From the NCBI GenBank assembly GCA_041398605.1, contig JAWKUK010000027.1:37013-101012 (forward strand): a stretch of 64,000 nt of DNA, written 5' to 3'. This document shows positions 38,060 through 47,018 of this stretch, piece by piece. How positions within the stretch are numbered: the first letter of the stretch is position 1; every line of letters starts with the position of its first letter. This DNA is from JAWKUK01 sp041398605. GTDB lineage: Bacteria > Planctomycetota > UBA1135 > GCA-002686595. The notes under the pieces were generated by a model. The model was not told the origin of the DNA. It searched no databases and worked only from the letters and a program-made list of their open reading frames with translations. The position numbers were made by a program, and so were the translations under genes.

Positions 38060-38558
38060 TGACCCATCGTACTCGGAAGAGACGCGCATCGAGGGGAGGC
38101 CTGCTGCGGTGCGCCTTGGGCCACTCGCGGCAGAGGTCGCGCTGTCTCGGCCGCGCGCGGGCCGGGTCTTCATGCTGGGCGTGGGCGAGCGCGTCGTGAC
38201 CGGTGCCGAAGTCGAGGCCTGCAGCAATGACCGCTGCCTGACGCGCTCGGTGCCGATGCCTTCGGGTTCACGGGCGGGCTGGACGTCGCGCACCTCGTTC
38301 GCGTCGGCGCGGTGATCGTCCCTTGCATGGCCATGTGCTCTGGCGCCCATGGGAGCGGCGCAGCGCTTGGTTCCAGAGAGCGCGTCTCACGCGCGTTGGC
38401 ACAGAGCGTGCGTTGGATTCCCCTCTCGGTGCCACTGGCTGGATCCCCGCCTTGGAGGTAGCGTGATCTGCGGTCGCGCGAGGGACTCACTCCCGAGCCG
38501 CACGCTGGAGTTTCAGCGTCGTCCTCCACCGTTCACCGCTTCTGCCACTGACACTGCA
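38060..38558. other. Intergenic region, 499 bases, divergent
   Basis: The region separates a leftward secreted-protein gene from a rightward one and should contain both promoters, which I cannot place. The part 38240-38330 can be read as a protein-like stretch (ADAFGFTGGLDVAHLVRVGA), but it has no start, no family match and no continuation, so it is at best a gene remnant. No RNA gene was seen. Confidence 0.5.
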
Positions 38559-40463
38559 ATGCGACTTTCAACCTTGCCCTTCTGGGCGCTTGCTCTCGTG
38601 GTCACCGCGAATGCACAAGTGATGCGCTACGTCGGTCCGTCACCCAACTTGACGACTGCGCTCGACTTCGATTCTCCACCTGCGCCGGTCGGTCCCATCG
38701 CGTCCAACTCGCCGGTTTTCACGTCGGCGGGTGTGAGCTCGATCACGCTCGTCGGTACTTGGCTCGTCGGAACGGACACGTTGACCAACGGATCGAACGT
38801 GAACGGTCTGTGTCTAGTCTCGCAGGGCGGGAACAGCCTGACCGTCGACGGCGCCGGCGCGGCGCTCGACAATCCGCAGGCTGGCGCGGGCTTCGACATC
38901 GTGCTTGCGAGCGCGGTCGACGAGTTCCAGTGCATCTTCGCCGATCAGGTCAATCACAACTACACGATCGAGCTCTTCAACGGCGCAACGTCACTCGGCG
39001 CGGGCACATTCACGTATGCGAACGCCGCGTTCCCTGCGCCGCCCCATTTCTGGCGCTCGACCGGCCCCTTCGACCGGGTCCTCTTGACGTTCCCGGCGAC
39101 CGTCGTGGGTGTTGGCATTGACGAGCTGGCGTTCGGTAACGGCCCGCCGCCAGTCCCACCCGCGAATGATACGTGCGCGACGCCGCAGCCGATCGGCATC
39201 GGCTCCGTCAGCTTCGACTCGAACTTTGCCACGACGACGACGCCGGCCTTCACGTGCGCCGTGGGGGGCGCCGACTTGTGGTACAGCTACACGGCGCTCA
39301 CGAACGAGGATGTGCTCGTGTCGACGTGCGGCTCTGGCTTCGACACCGTGCTCGAGGTGTACACCGGGACGTGCAATGCCCTCACGAGCGTCGCATGCGA
39401 CGACGATGCATGTGGGGGCACGCAGAGCCGCGTGACGCTCTCGGGCGTCGTCGCCGGAACGACCTACCTGATCCGCGTTGGCGGGTTCAATTCCGCCGCG
39501 GGCGCGGGCACGCTCGACGTACGCGAGGTGGACCCGGTCTCGCCGAGCTGTGCGGTGACGACGTTCAACGGTGGCAACCTCGGGAACGTTGGCGGCAACG
39601 TGTACTTCGACATGGTGCTGACCCAGAACGCGTCGTTGAGCGGCATTCAGGCGAACTTCACCGCCGCGGTGGGCACGCCTGTCGGCCTGACCTTCTACGT
39701 CACGCCGACGACGTACGTGGGCAACGAACTCAACCAGGCAGCTTGGACGCCGGTCGCGAACGACAATGGCAATGCCTTGGCTCAGGGCTGGTACTACCCG
39801 ACCAGCGTGACCTTTGCCGCACCGTTGATCCTGCCGGCGGGCACGTACGGCGTCTGTCTGCAAGCGAGCGGCAGCGCGTGGGGTTACACCAACGGTAACG
39901 GGGCCAACCAGTCGGCGATGGACGCCAACGGGGTGATCAGCCTCGTGTTGGGTGCGGCGCAGAACACGCCCTTTGCATCGGCGCCTTTCACGCCGCGTGT
40001 CTTCAACGGCGCGATCTGTGGAGACCAGTCCGGGGTCGGGACGGCCTACTGCTCGCCGGCGATTCCAAATTCGACGCTCGCGTCGGGGGAGATCTCTGGT
40101 TCGGGTTCGGCAGTGCGAGCGGACAACGACTTGACGCTGGAGGCGAGGAGCCTCCCGAACAACTCGTTCGGCTTCTTCCTGACGAGCCGTACACAAGGCA
40201 TGGTCGCCAACCCAGGCGGAAGCCAGGGCAATCTCTGCTTGAGCGGTGCGATCGGGCGTTACGTCGGCGCTGGCCAGATCAAGAACTCCGGAGCGGTGGG
40301 GCAGTTTTCGCTGCTGCTTGATCTCGCCCAGACGCCGACGCCGACCGGGCTCGTGTCGATCGCTGTCGGCGAGACCTGGCACTTCCAGGCTTGGTACCGC
40401 GATGCGATCAATGGCATGGCGACCTCGAACTTCACGAACGGCCTTCAGGTCCTGTTCCAGTAG
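38559..40463 (+). CDS. Secreted protein with PPC-like domain and shared C-terminal module
   Basis: The protein has 634 residues from ATG 38559. The signal peptide is LSTLPFWALALVVTANAQ. Residues 20-200 form a beta-rich domain (LVGTWLVGTDTLTNG, FDRVLLTFPATVVGVGIDEL). Residues about 205-330 resemble a bacterial pre-peptidase C-terminal type domain (PPANDTCATPQPI, then LWYSYTAL, GSGFDTVLEVYTGTC, GTTYLIRVGGF). A further beta domain follows, and the last 140 residues are the module also found at 1-762 (NNSFGFFLTSRTQG, then IGRYVGAGQIKNSG, ending VLFQ). Many Cys and Asn suggest an extracellular beta-sandwich. The function is probably adhesion or surface structure. A strong hairpin terminates transcription 12 bases after the stop. 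Confidence 0.8.
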   Translation: MRLSTLPFWALALVVTANAQVMRYVGPSPNLTTALDFDSPPAPVGPIASNSPVFTSAGVSSITLVGTWLVGTDTLTNGSNVNGLCLVSQGGNSLTVDGAGAALDNPQAGAGFDIVLASAVDEFQCIFADQVNHNYTIELFNGATSLGAGTFTYANAAFPAPPHFWRSTGPFDRVLLTFPATVVGVGIDELAFGNGPPPVPPANDTCATPQPIGIGSVSFDSNFATTTTPAFTCAVGGADLWYSYTALTNEDVLVSTCGSGFDTVLEVYTGTCNALTSVACDDDACGGTQSRVTLSGVVAGTTYLIRVGGFNSAAGAGTLDVREVDPVSPSCAVTTFNGGNLGNVGGNVYFDMVLTQNASLSGIQANFTAAVGTPVGLTFYVTPTTYVGNELNQAAWTPVANDNGNALAQGWYYPTSVTFAAPLILPAGTYGVCLQASGSAWGYTNGNGANQSAMDANGVISLVLGAAQNTPFASAPFTPRVFNGAICGDQSGVGTAYCSPAIPNSTLASGEISGSGSAVRADNDLTLEARSLPNNSFGFFLTSRTQGMVANPGGSQGNLCLSGAIGRYVGAGQIKNSGAVGQFSLLLDLAQTPTPTGLVSIAVGETWHFQAWYRDAINGMATSNFTNGLQVLFQ

Positions 40464-40475
40464 GCGCTAGACGGG

Positions 40476-40517
40476 CACTGCGCGCCGACCCCGAGCTCCG
40501 GATGGTCGGGCGCAGTG
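40476..40517 (+). terminator. Strong hairpin terminator
   Basis: CACTGCGC-G-CCGACC (40476-40490) pairs with GGTCGGGCGCAGTG (40504-40517), giving 14 base pairs with one bulged G. It starts 12 bases after the stop of the secreted-protein gene and 18 bases before the insertion-sequence end. Confidence 0.65.
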
Positions 40518-40534
40518 ACCCGTATGCCTCGAGC

Positions 40535-40556
40535 GGAAGCTGGACCCCATGATTGG
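40535..40556. repeat. Left terminal inverted repeat of the insertion sequence
   Basis: 22 bases, perfectly complementary to 41805-41826. Confidence 0.9.
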
Positions 40557-40629
40557 CAAGGGGCTTCCAAGAACCCTGTAACCGTCGTCGTCGAGACCCG
40601 TCATCGTCATGGCCCCCCTGGGGCCCCTG

Positions 40630-41664
40630 ACGAGGACCCCGATGACCTTCGAACCGCCGGCCTGCCCGAACCCTGATCCCTGCCCGTCGCAAAGCTGCGA
40701 GGTCCCCTTTGCATGTCGCCCCGCGGGGTGGTTCTCGCGCAAGTGCGACGGGCTCATCGTGCAGCGCTTCCGGTGCTGCGTGTGTGCAAGCGCTTCTCCG
40801 AGCAGACCTTCAAAGCGACCTACCGCCAAAAGCGCCCGAGCTGAACGAGCCCTGCTTCCGCCTCTTTGTCGCGAAGGTGACGATGCGCCAGGCGTCGCGC
40901 ACGCTGCTCTGCAACCGGAAGTCCATCCGCCGTCGCGTGCTGCTGCTGGGCGACATCGGCGAGGCCACCCACGGGCACTTCGCGCCCAAGCGCGACGAGG
41001 CGCGGTTCATGGCCGGCACGTTCCTGTTGGACGAGCTCGAGACGTACGCGACGTCGCGGCGGAACAACCCCTTGACCGTGCCGGTGTTGATCCACGGCGA
41101 GAGCTTCTTCGTCGTGCATACGGAGGTCGGGCTCTTGCCACGCCGCGGGGGCCTGGGGCGCGATGAAGCGGCGCCTGACCCGCTCTCGGAGGCGGAGGAC
41201 GAGGCGCGGCGCCGCGGCTCGAAGGCGGCCGTGAGGGCGTGCTTCGAGCGGCTGCAAGGAGGTCGCGCCGCCGACAGGCGCGGTGCGCATCGCGACCGAC
41301 TGCAAGTGACTCTACCCGGTGCTCGTGCGCGAGGCCTTCGGCGAGCGCGTCGAGCACACGGAGACGCTGTCGACGGTGCCGCGCGGGACCGACAACCCGC
41401 TCTTCAAGATCAACCACACGTTCGCGCTGATGCGCGACGGCATCTCGCGGCTCGTGCGCGAGACGTGGGCGGCGTCAGCGCGCGGGGTGGCTGAAGCGCC
41501 ACCTGTGGATCTGGATCAGCTACCGCAACTACGTCCGCGGGGTGACCAACGCGGAGCGCCACGTCACGCCTGCGATGAAGATCGGCGCCGCGGACCGGCA
41601 GTTGACGGTCCCGGAGCTGATCCGGTGGCGCCCGCGCTGGATCCCGGCGCTGATCGGGGCCTGA
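40630..41664 (+). pseudogene. Transposase remnant, multiply frameshifted
   Basis: Reading across frames restores one protein. A Cys-rich zinc-finger start (FEPPACPNPDPCPSQSC, then QRFRCCVC) lies in frame 1. The stretch beginning KRFSEQTFKATYRQKRP is in another frame. The segment LNEPCFRLFVAKVTMRQASR through DELETYATSRRNNPLTVPVL is in frame 2. Next come VRIATDCK, a TGA at 41307-41309, and LYPVLVREAFGERVEHTETL into NPLFKINHTFALMRDGISRL in frame 3. The last part, WLKRHLWIWISYRNYVRGVT, lies in frame 1 and ends at 41664. The order matches the zinc-finger/HTH transposase-like proteins I remember from planctomycetes and relatives. Several indels and a stop make it non-functional. Confidence 0.8.
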
Positions 41665-41804
41665 CGCGCGCGCCCGAGCAGGCTTCAGAGGCGCCGCGGG
41701 CAGCGCGCCGAGCGGTTGCCAGAGGGCCAGCGTCGAGGGTGCCTCAACCATGGCCCTTGGGCGCAATGCGGCTTCCTTGCCTCGGCTCTCAGAATGAGGT
41801 CTCT

Positions 41805-41826
41805 CCAATCATGGGGTCCAGCTTCC
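41805..41826. repeat. Right terminal inverted repeat of the insertion sequence
   Basis: 22 bases, perfectly complementary to 40535-40556; a 19/22 relative lies at 25947-25968. Confidence 0.9.
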
Positions 41827-41889
41827 TAGATGGACCGGGTGGGGCGCGACTCTTGGGGGGGGCCATGCCGACGGTATCCTCTTGGCCCC

Positions 41890-43221
41890 ATGCACGACCC
41901 GCTAGCGAGCTCTGGTGCACCCTCGTCGCCCGCGGGAGCGCCGCTGTCGATCGACCTCATGGTGACCGGCGCGGCAGAGGTCGCGACCCCGCTTGGGTCC
42001 GCTGCCAACGCCGGCGCAGCGCTGGGCCGCATCGCGGTGCATCCAGGGCACGGTGTCGCGTGCGACGCTGGCAGGATCCTCGCTGTCGCCCCGGACGCAG
42101 AGCTGCGGGCGCGCTTTGCGCCGCGGCAGCACGTCGACGCGGCAGGCGGCGTCGTGATCCCGGGCCTGGTCGACGCGCACACGCACCCCGTGTTCGACGG
42201 CACGCGCGAGGCCGAGTTCGAGCAACGCATGGCCGGCGCGACGTACCTCGAGATCGCCGCCGCCGGCGGGGGCATCCGGTCGAGCCTCGCGGGCGTCCGC
42301 CGCGCCAGCGCCGCTGGGTTGACCGCGAAGCTCCTCGCGCGCCTCGACCGCTTCCTGGCGCTTGGCACGACCACGCTCGAAGCGAAGACCGGATACGGAC
42401 TGACGGTGGCCGATGAGCTCAAAGGGCTCGAGGTGATCGCGGCCGCCGACCGCGCGCACCCGATCGAGCTCATCGCGACATGCCTCGGCGCGCACTCCGT
42501 GCCGCCGGAGCACCTCGCCGACCCCGCGCGCTGGGAGCGCATCGTCATCGAAGAGCTCTGGCCCGCGGCGGCGTCGCGCGCGCGCTTCGCAGACGTGTTC
42601 ACCGAGAGTCACGTGTTCGGCCTCGACGCCTCGCGCCGGTTGATGCAGGCCGCCAAGGACGTCGGCCTCGGCGTGCGGATGCACGTCGATCAACTGACGC
42701 CGCTCGGCGGCGCAGAGCTCGCGGCAGAGCTCGGCGCAGCGAGCGCCGATCACCTCGAGCACGTCACGCCGCGCGGCATCGAGGCGCTCGCGCGCGCGGG
42801 CGTCGTGCCCGTTCTGTGTCCCCTCGTTCCGCTGTACCTGCGCGAGCCGCAAGAGGCGCCCGCGCGGCGCATGGTGGAGGGCGGGCTCGCGCCGGCGCTC
42901 TCCACCGACTTCAACCCAGGCAGCTGCTACTGCATGAGCCTCTTCGAAGTCATGAGCTTCGCGGCGCTGCGGTACGGGTTCTCGGCCGCGGAGGCGCTCA
43001 CCGGCGCGACCCTGAACGCCGCGGCCTCGCTCGGGCTCGCGGCAGACCGCGGCTCGATCGAGGTCGGCAAGCGCGCGGACCTCGTCGTCACCGACTTGCC
43101 GAACCACCACCACCTGACCTACGAGGTCGGGCGGTCGCCCGCCGTCACGGTGATCAAGGACGGCCGCGTCGTCTGGCGGCGCGACGCGGTCGGCGCAAGG
43201 GGCTTGGAGCGCTGCGAGTGA
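41890..43221 (+). CDS. hutI: Imidazolonepropionase HutI
   Basis: The protein has 443 residues from ATG 41890. The amidohydrolase-fold enzyme hydrolyses 4-imidazolone-5-propanoate in histidine degradation. Metal-site motif GLVDAHTHPVFDGTR (His 97, His 99), then EAKTGYGLTVADELKGLEVI, the lid/metal HVDQLTPLGGAELAAELGA with D-H-L-E-H, and the late STDFNPGSCYCMSLFEVMSF that is diagnostic for HutI. The C-terminal beta-sandwich ends with DLVVTDLPNHHHLTYEVG. No other hut genes (hutH, hutU, hutG) are nearby. An insertion sequence lies directly upstream. The next gene begins 17 bases downstream. Confidence 0.93.
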   Translation: MHDPLASSGAPSSPAGAPLSIDLMVTGAAEVATPLGSAANAGAALGRIAVHPGHGVACDAGRILAVAPDAELRARFAPRQHVDAAGGVVIPGLVDAHTHPVFDGTREAEFEQRMAGATYLEIAAAGGGIRSSLAGVRRASAAGLTAKLLARLDRFLALGTTTLEAKTGYGLTVADELKGLEVIAAADRAHPIELIATCLGAHSVPPEHLADPARWERIVIEELWPAAASRARFADVFTESHVFGLDASRRLMQAAKDVGLGVRMHVDQLTPLGGAELAAELGAASADHLEHVTPRGIEALARAGVVPVLCPLVPLYLREPQEAPARRMVEGGLAPALSTDFNPGSCYCMSLFEVMSFAALRYGFSAAEALTGATLNAAASLGLAADRGSIEVGKRADLVVTDLPNHHHLTYEVGRSPAVTVIKDGRVVWRRDAVGARGLERCE

Positions 43222-43238
43222 ACGCGAGAGAACGAGTG

Positions 43239-45596
43239 ATGCAGAATCGAATTGTTGGCTCCTGCCTGGCGCTCACGGCGCTCACCGCGCTCACGTCGGC
43301 CCAGGTGCCTCCTTTGGACGTGCAGACGAGCGCCTCCCCGTCCGCGACGCAGCCGGTTGAGGAATGGTCCGCGGCGACATCCCTCAGCGCGGAGCAGCGT
43401 GTCGCCCACGCCGTGGGCGTGTTCGCAGAGCGGCGCGCGGCGTTGATCGAGGAGTGGCGGTCGTCGACCGACGAAGGTCGCGCCGCCGCGCGCGCACACT
43501 TCCTCGCGCGGCGGGGCCTCGGTCTGCCGGCGATGCTCGCACCGAATGAAGCGTCGCTCGCGATTGCGACGCGGCTCTTGCGCGGCGAAGTGGCGCCGGG
43601 CGCGCCGTACCCCGCTGTAGTTTCGCTCGCGGATGCGCTCGACCTGCGGCTCGTGCCCGGCGCGCTCGAGGCCGGGGTCGCCACGGGCGCGACCGTGCAT
43701 TTCGGCTGGGCGTGGACCCCGCAGGGCGCGCGCCTGCCCGAGTCGGTCACGCTGCGCCTCGCGGTCGTTTCACCCGTGCCGGGCGAAGCGCACCGCGTCA
43801 CGACGATCGGCGCCTTCGCATGCGCGCCCCGCGGGCTCACAGCCGACGGCCTCGACGTGCCGGTCCTGCTGCCTGCGCTAGACGCCGGCGAGCACTGGCT
43901 CGCGTTCGAGGTCGAGGACCAAGGCCACGTCGTCCCAGGGTTCTTCGTGCCCGTCGAGGTCGTCGAGGGGCTCGCGACGCAGCTCGCCGCGCGGCCGCTG
44001 CCCGACGAGTCGCCGCTGGGCGCCCTCGTGCGGCACGGGGTGCGCGGAGAGGGGCGCGGCGCACTGACGGATTGGTTCCAAGGCGACGCCGAGGTCGCGC
44101 GTCGCTCGGCCCAGGTCTCGTCGCGCGCGACCGGCTTCCTGGGCGTTGACCTCGACCAGCCCGCGCGCCTCACGGTCTTCGTCGACGTGCCGCCGCCCTC
44201 CGAGCCAGCCAACTGGCTCGCCGGCTCCGAAGGGCGCGCGTGGCGGCAGCTCATCCAGGCCGCGTCGCAGGACGGCGGCGCGCGGGTGATCGCGCTCTGC
44301 TTCGAGGCTCGCAAAGCGCTCGAGGCCGGCGAGGTCGACCCCGCGGCGGTCACGGGGACGCCGCTCGGCGTCTTCGCTGCGGCGGCGGCCGCGGACCCCG
44401 GCGCGTCGCGTGTGCTCGTGGCGCGTGGCGAGCGCCTCGCGGCCCTCACCGCGCTCCTCGAGGGCCAGGTCGATCTCTTTCAGGGGCTCGTGCTCGTCGG
44501 CGGCCCAAATCAGCCGGTCCCGCGCGGGTGGGGGCCGACGACGGACACGGCCGGACCCCTCGTTCGTACGACCATCGTCGTCGAGTGCTTCGCGCAGGTT
44601 GACAGCGCTGCTGTATCCGCCGTGGCGCCGTTCGTCACCGTGTCGCGCGCGGCGCCGCCGCACGTTGCGGCGCTAGAGGTGCCCGCGCTGCTCGCAGGCC
44701 GCGCGGGCGCGATCGCCCAGCCGATCATGCCTGGGGCGTCCGCGCCGAACGCGGCAGCGGGGTCGCAGGAGGCCGCGCCCGAGGGCGCTGCGCCCCGCGC
44801 GCCCGCCCCTGAAGGGATGGCGCGCATCCCGGCGACGACCCAGGTCATCGACGGTCGTTCGTTCCCCGTGCCGAGCTTCTTCGCCGACAAGTTCGAGGTG
44901 TCGAACCGCGAGTTCGCCGCGTTTGTCGCGGCGACCGGCTATGTGACCGATGCGGAACGCATCGGCGATTCGGTGTGTTACATCGACGGCGCAGGCCCGC
45001 TCGGCGAGCCGATCTTCGCCATCGTTCCTGGCGCGGAATGGCGGCACCCAGAGGGCCCCATGAGCTCGCTCGAGGGACGCTGGGACCACCCGGTCGTGCA
45101 CGTCTCATGGAACGACGCGACGGCCTTCGCGACGTGGCGCCGCAAGCGCCTGCCGACGCGCGAAGAGTGGCACGCGATGGCGCGCGGCGACGCCATGGAC
45201 CAGGTCTACCCGTGGGGCGATTCGCTGCTGACGCCAAAGGGGTACGCCGCGAACACCTGGCAGGGGACGTTCCCGCTGCGCGACGAGGCGCTCGATGGGT
45301 TCCACGGCACGGCGCCCGTGGGCGCCTTTCCGCCGGGGACGAACGGGCTCTATGACCTCGGCGGCAACGTCTGGGAATGGACGGCCGAGCGCTCGTTCGG
45401 CTTGCCGGCGGGTTGCGCGCCGGGCGACGCGCCCGAGCAAGACCTCGCGGCGACGCGCGGCGGCAGCTACCTCTGCCGCGAAGAGGCCGCGCCGCCCTTT
45501 CACGCGTGCCACGGCTATCGCATCGGTCCAGTGGAGTACAAGCCGCTCATCGACGGCAACAGTCAGGTCGGGTTCCGCTGCGTGCGGAGCGAGTGA
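43239..45596 (+). CDS. Secreted protein with C-terminal formylglycine-generating-enzyme (SUMF1)-like domain
   Basis: The protein has 785 residues from ATG 43239. The signal peptide is SCLALTALTALTSAQ. Residues 25-500 form a region I cannot assign, with beta strands (LRLAVVSPVPGEAHRVTTIG) and a possible hydrolase-like centre (ARVIALCFEAR, LVLVGGPNQPVPRGWG). Residues 525-785 are a SUMF1/FGE-sulfatase domain: FFADKFEVSNREFAAFVAATGY, HPVVHVSWNDATAFATWRRK, RLPTREEWHAMARG, NGLYDLGGNVWEWTAE and GGSYLC, ending QVGFRCV. In catalytic FGE a second Cys lies five residues after the first; here the next Cys is eleven residues on (PFHACHGYR), so sulfatase-activating chemistry is doubtful. Many secreted homologues have other or unknown roles. 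Confidence 0.82.
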   Translation: MQNRIVGSCLALTALTALTSAQVPPLDVQTSASPSATQPVEEWSAATSLSAEQRVAHAVGVFAERRAALIEEWRSSTDEGRAAARAHFLARRGLGLPAMLAPNEASLAIATRLLRGEVAPGAPYPAVVSLADALDLRLVPGALEAGVATGATVHFGWAWTPQGARLPESVTLRLAVVSPVPGEAHRVTTIGAFACAPRGLTADGLDVPVLLPALDAGEHWLAFEVEDQGHVVPGFFVPVEVVEGLATQLAARPLPDESPLGALVRHGVRGEGRGALTDWFQGDAEVARRSAQVSSRATGFLGVDLDQPARLTVFVDVPPPSEPANWLAGSEGRAWRQLIQAASQDGGARVIALCFEARKALEAGEVDPAAVTGTPLGVFAAAAAADPGASRVLVARGERLAALTALLEGQVDLFQGLVLVGGPNQPVPRGWGPTTDTAGPLVRTTIVVECFAQVDSAAVSAVAPFVTVSRAAPPHVAALEVPALLAGRAGAIAQPIMPGASAPNAAAGSQEAAPEGAAPRAPAPEGMARIPATTQVIDGRSFPVPSFFADKFEVSNREFAAFVAATGYVTDAERIGDSVCYIDGAGPLGEPIFAIVPGAEWRHPEGPMSSLEGRWDHPVVHVSWNDATAFATWRRKRLPTREEWHAMARGDAMDQVYPWGDSLLTPKGYAANTWQGTFPLRDEALDGFHGTAPVGAFPPGTNGLYDLGGNVWEWTAERSFGLPAGCAPGDAPEQDLAATRGGSYLCREEAAPPFHACHGYRIGPVEYKPLIDGNSQVGFRCVRSE

Positions 45597-45632
45597 CCGC
45601 TCGGCGCCGCTCCCGGGTATCCTCTGCGCCCC

Positions 45633-46964
45633 ATGAGCGCAAAGGTACGCATCGAGCCGCGGACGCTGAGAGGCTTCCGCGATTACCTCCCCGCTGCCGC
45701 GCTGGCGCGCGAGCGCCTGATCGACACAGCCAAGGCGGTCTACAAGGGCTTTGGCTTCGCGCCGATCGACACGCCAGCGCTCGAGTACACGGAGATCTTG
45801 CTCGGCAAGGGCGGCGACGAGACGGACAAGCAGCTCTACCGCTTCACGGACAATGGCGGCCGTGATGTCGCGCTGCGCTTCGACCTGACGATCCCGTTCG
45901 CGCGCTTCGCGGCGCAGCACACGAACGACCTCGGCTTGCCGTTCAAGCGCTACCACGTCGGCTCCGTCTGGCGCGGCGAGAATACGCAGCGCGGGCGCTA
46001 CCGTGAGTTCATCCAGTGTGACTTCGACACGATCGGCACGGAGAGCCCGCTCGCGGATCAAGAGACCGCGCTCGTCATCCACGAGCTGTTCCAGCGGCTC
46101 GGGTTCGAGCGCTTCACGATCCGGGTCAACGACCGGCGCGTCTTGAACGGGCTGCTCGAGCGACTCGAGCTGTCAGAGCGCTCGGTCGCGGTGCTCCGCG
46201 CGCTCGACAAGCTGGCGAAGATCGGGCCGGAGAAGGTCGCCGAGGAGCTGACGCGTGAGGCGGGCGCGAGCGCGGCTCAGGCGGCCGGCGTGCTCGAATT
46301 CGCGGCGCTCACCGGGAAGAACGAGGAGCTCCTCGCGCGCCTCGCGCCGCTGGTGCAGGGCACCGCGGCAGGGGAGGCGGGCATCGCATCGCTCGCGGGG
46401 CTGCTCGCAGGTGCGGGCGCGGCGGGCGTCGACGCGGCGCGAATCGCGCTCGATGTGTCGATCGCGCGCGGGCTCGACTATTACACGGGCGCGATCTTTG
46501 AGACGTTCCTGGACGACCTGCCGGGCATTGGCAGCGTTTGCTCGGGCGGGCGCTACGACGACCTGGCGAGCCTGTATACGAAGCAGCGCCTGCCCGGGGT
46601 CGGCGCGTCGCTCGGCGTGGACCGGCTGTTGGCGGCGATGGAGGAGCTCAAAATGGTCGACGAGAAGGGCGCGTCGTGCCCGATCCTCGTGACATGTTTC
46701 GACGCCGCGAGCGGTCCTGATGCGTTGGCGCTGGCGTCGGAGCTACGCGGGGCCGGGCTAGGGGTCGAGCTGTATCCTGATCCGAAGAAGCTCGGGGACC
46801 AGTTGAAATACGCGGCGCGCCGCGGGTTCGCGCTGGTGGTGATCGCCGGCCCGGCGGAGCGCGAGGCGGGCAATGTGCAGGTGAAGCTGCTCGCGACGAG
46901 TGAGGCGCATGTGGTCGCGCGCGGCGACGTCGCGCAGGCTTGTGCGCGCCTGCTCGCGGTCTGA
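45633..46964 (+). CDS. hisS: Histidyl-tRNA synthetase
   Basis: The 443-residue class II aminoacyl-tRNA synthetase charges tRNA-His. Motif 1 region GFRDYLPAAALARERLID; motif 2 KRYHVGSVWRGENTQRGRYR with the following EFIQCDFD; the histidine-specific LDVSIARGLDYYTGAIFE and GSVCSGGRYDDLA; motif 3 GVGASLGVDRLLAAMEEL. The C-terminal anticodon-binding domain starts with CPILVTCFD near residue 348. Length is normal (about 420-450). Thirty-six bases separate it from the upstream gene. Confidence 0.96.
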   Translation: MSAKVRIEPRTLRGFRDYLPAAALARERLIDTAKAVYKGFGFAPIDTPALEYTEILLGKGGDETDKQLYRFTDNGGRDVALRFDLTIPFARFAAQHTNDLGLPFKRYHVGSVWRGENTQRGRYREFIQCDFDTIGTESPLADQETALVIHELFQRLGFERFTIRVNDRRVLNGLLERLELSERSVAVLRALDKLAKIGPEKVAEELTREAGASAAQAAGVLEFAALTGKNEELLARLAPLVQGTAAGEAGIASLAGLLAGAGAAGVDAARIALDVSIARGLDYYTGAIFETFLDDLPGIGSVCSGGRYDDLASLYTKQRLPGVGASLGVDRLLAAMEELKMVDEKGASCPILVTCFDAASGPDALALASELRGAGLGVELYPDPKKLGDQLKYAARRGFALVVIAGPAEREAGNVQVKLLATSEAHVVARGDVAQACARLLAV

Positions 46965-47018
46965 GCGCTAGGCGACGGAGGTGCCAGGAGCGTGCTTGGT
47001 GCTCGCTCGAGGCGGCGG

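Larger units (their letters stand above)
40535..41826 (+). mobile_element. Decayed insertion sequence with perfect 22-bp terminal inverted repeats
   Basis: GGAAGCTGGACCCCATGATT plus GG at 40535-40556 is the exact reverse complement of 41805-41826. The 1292-base element between them carries the remains of one transposase in several frames. No target duplication is obvious at the edges. The right end lies only 63 bases before hutI, so insertion may have separated that gene from its original promoter. Confidence 0.85.

Noticed and set aside
38349..38558. An N-terminal extension of the secreted protein at 38559
   Set aside because: It would bury a clear signal peptide; the sequence is not conserved-looking.
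41307..41309. A second in-frame TGA, in the transposase remnant, considered as selenocysteine
   Set aside because: The gene is broken by several frameshifts, so this stop is ordinary decay; a Ser is expected at this place in related transposases (from memory).
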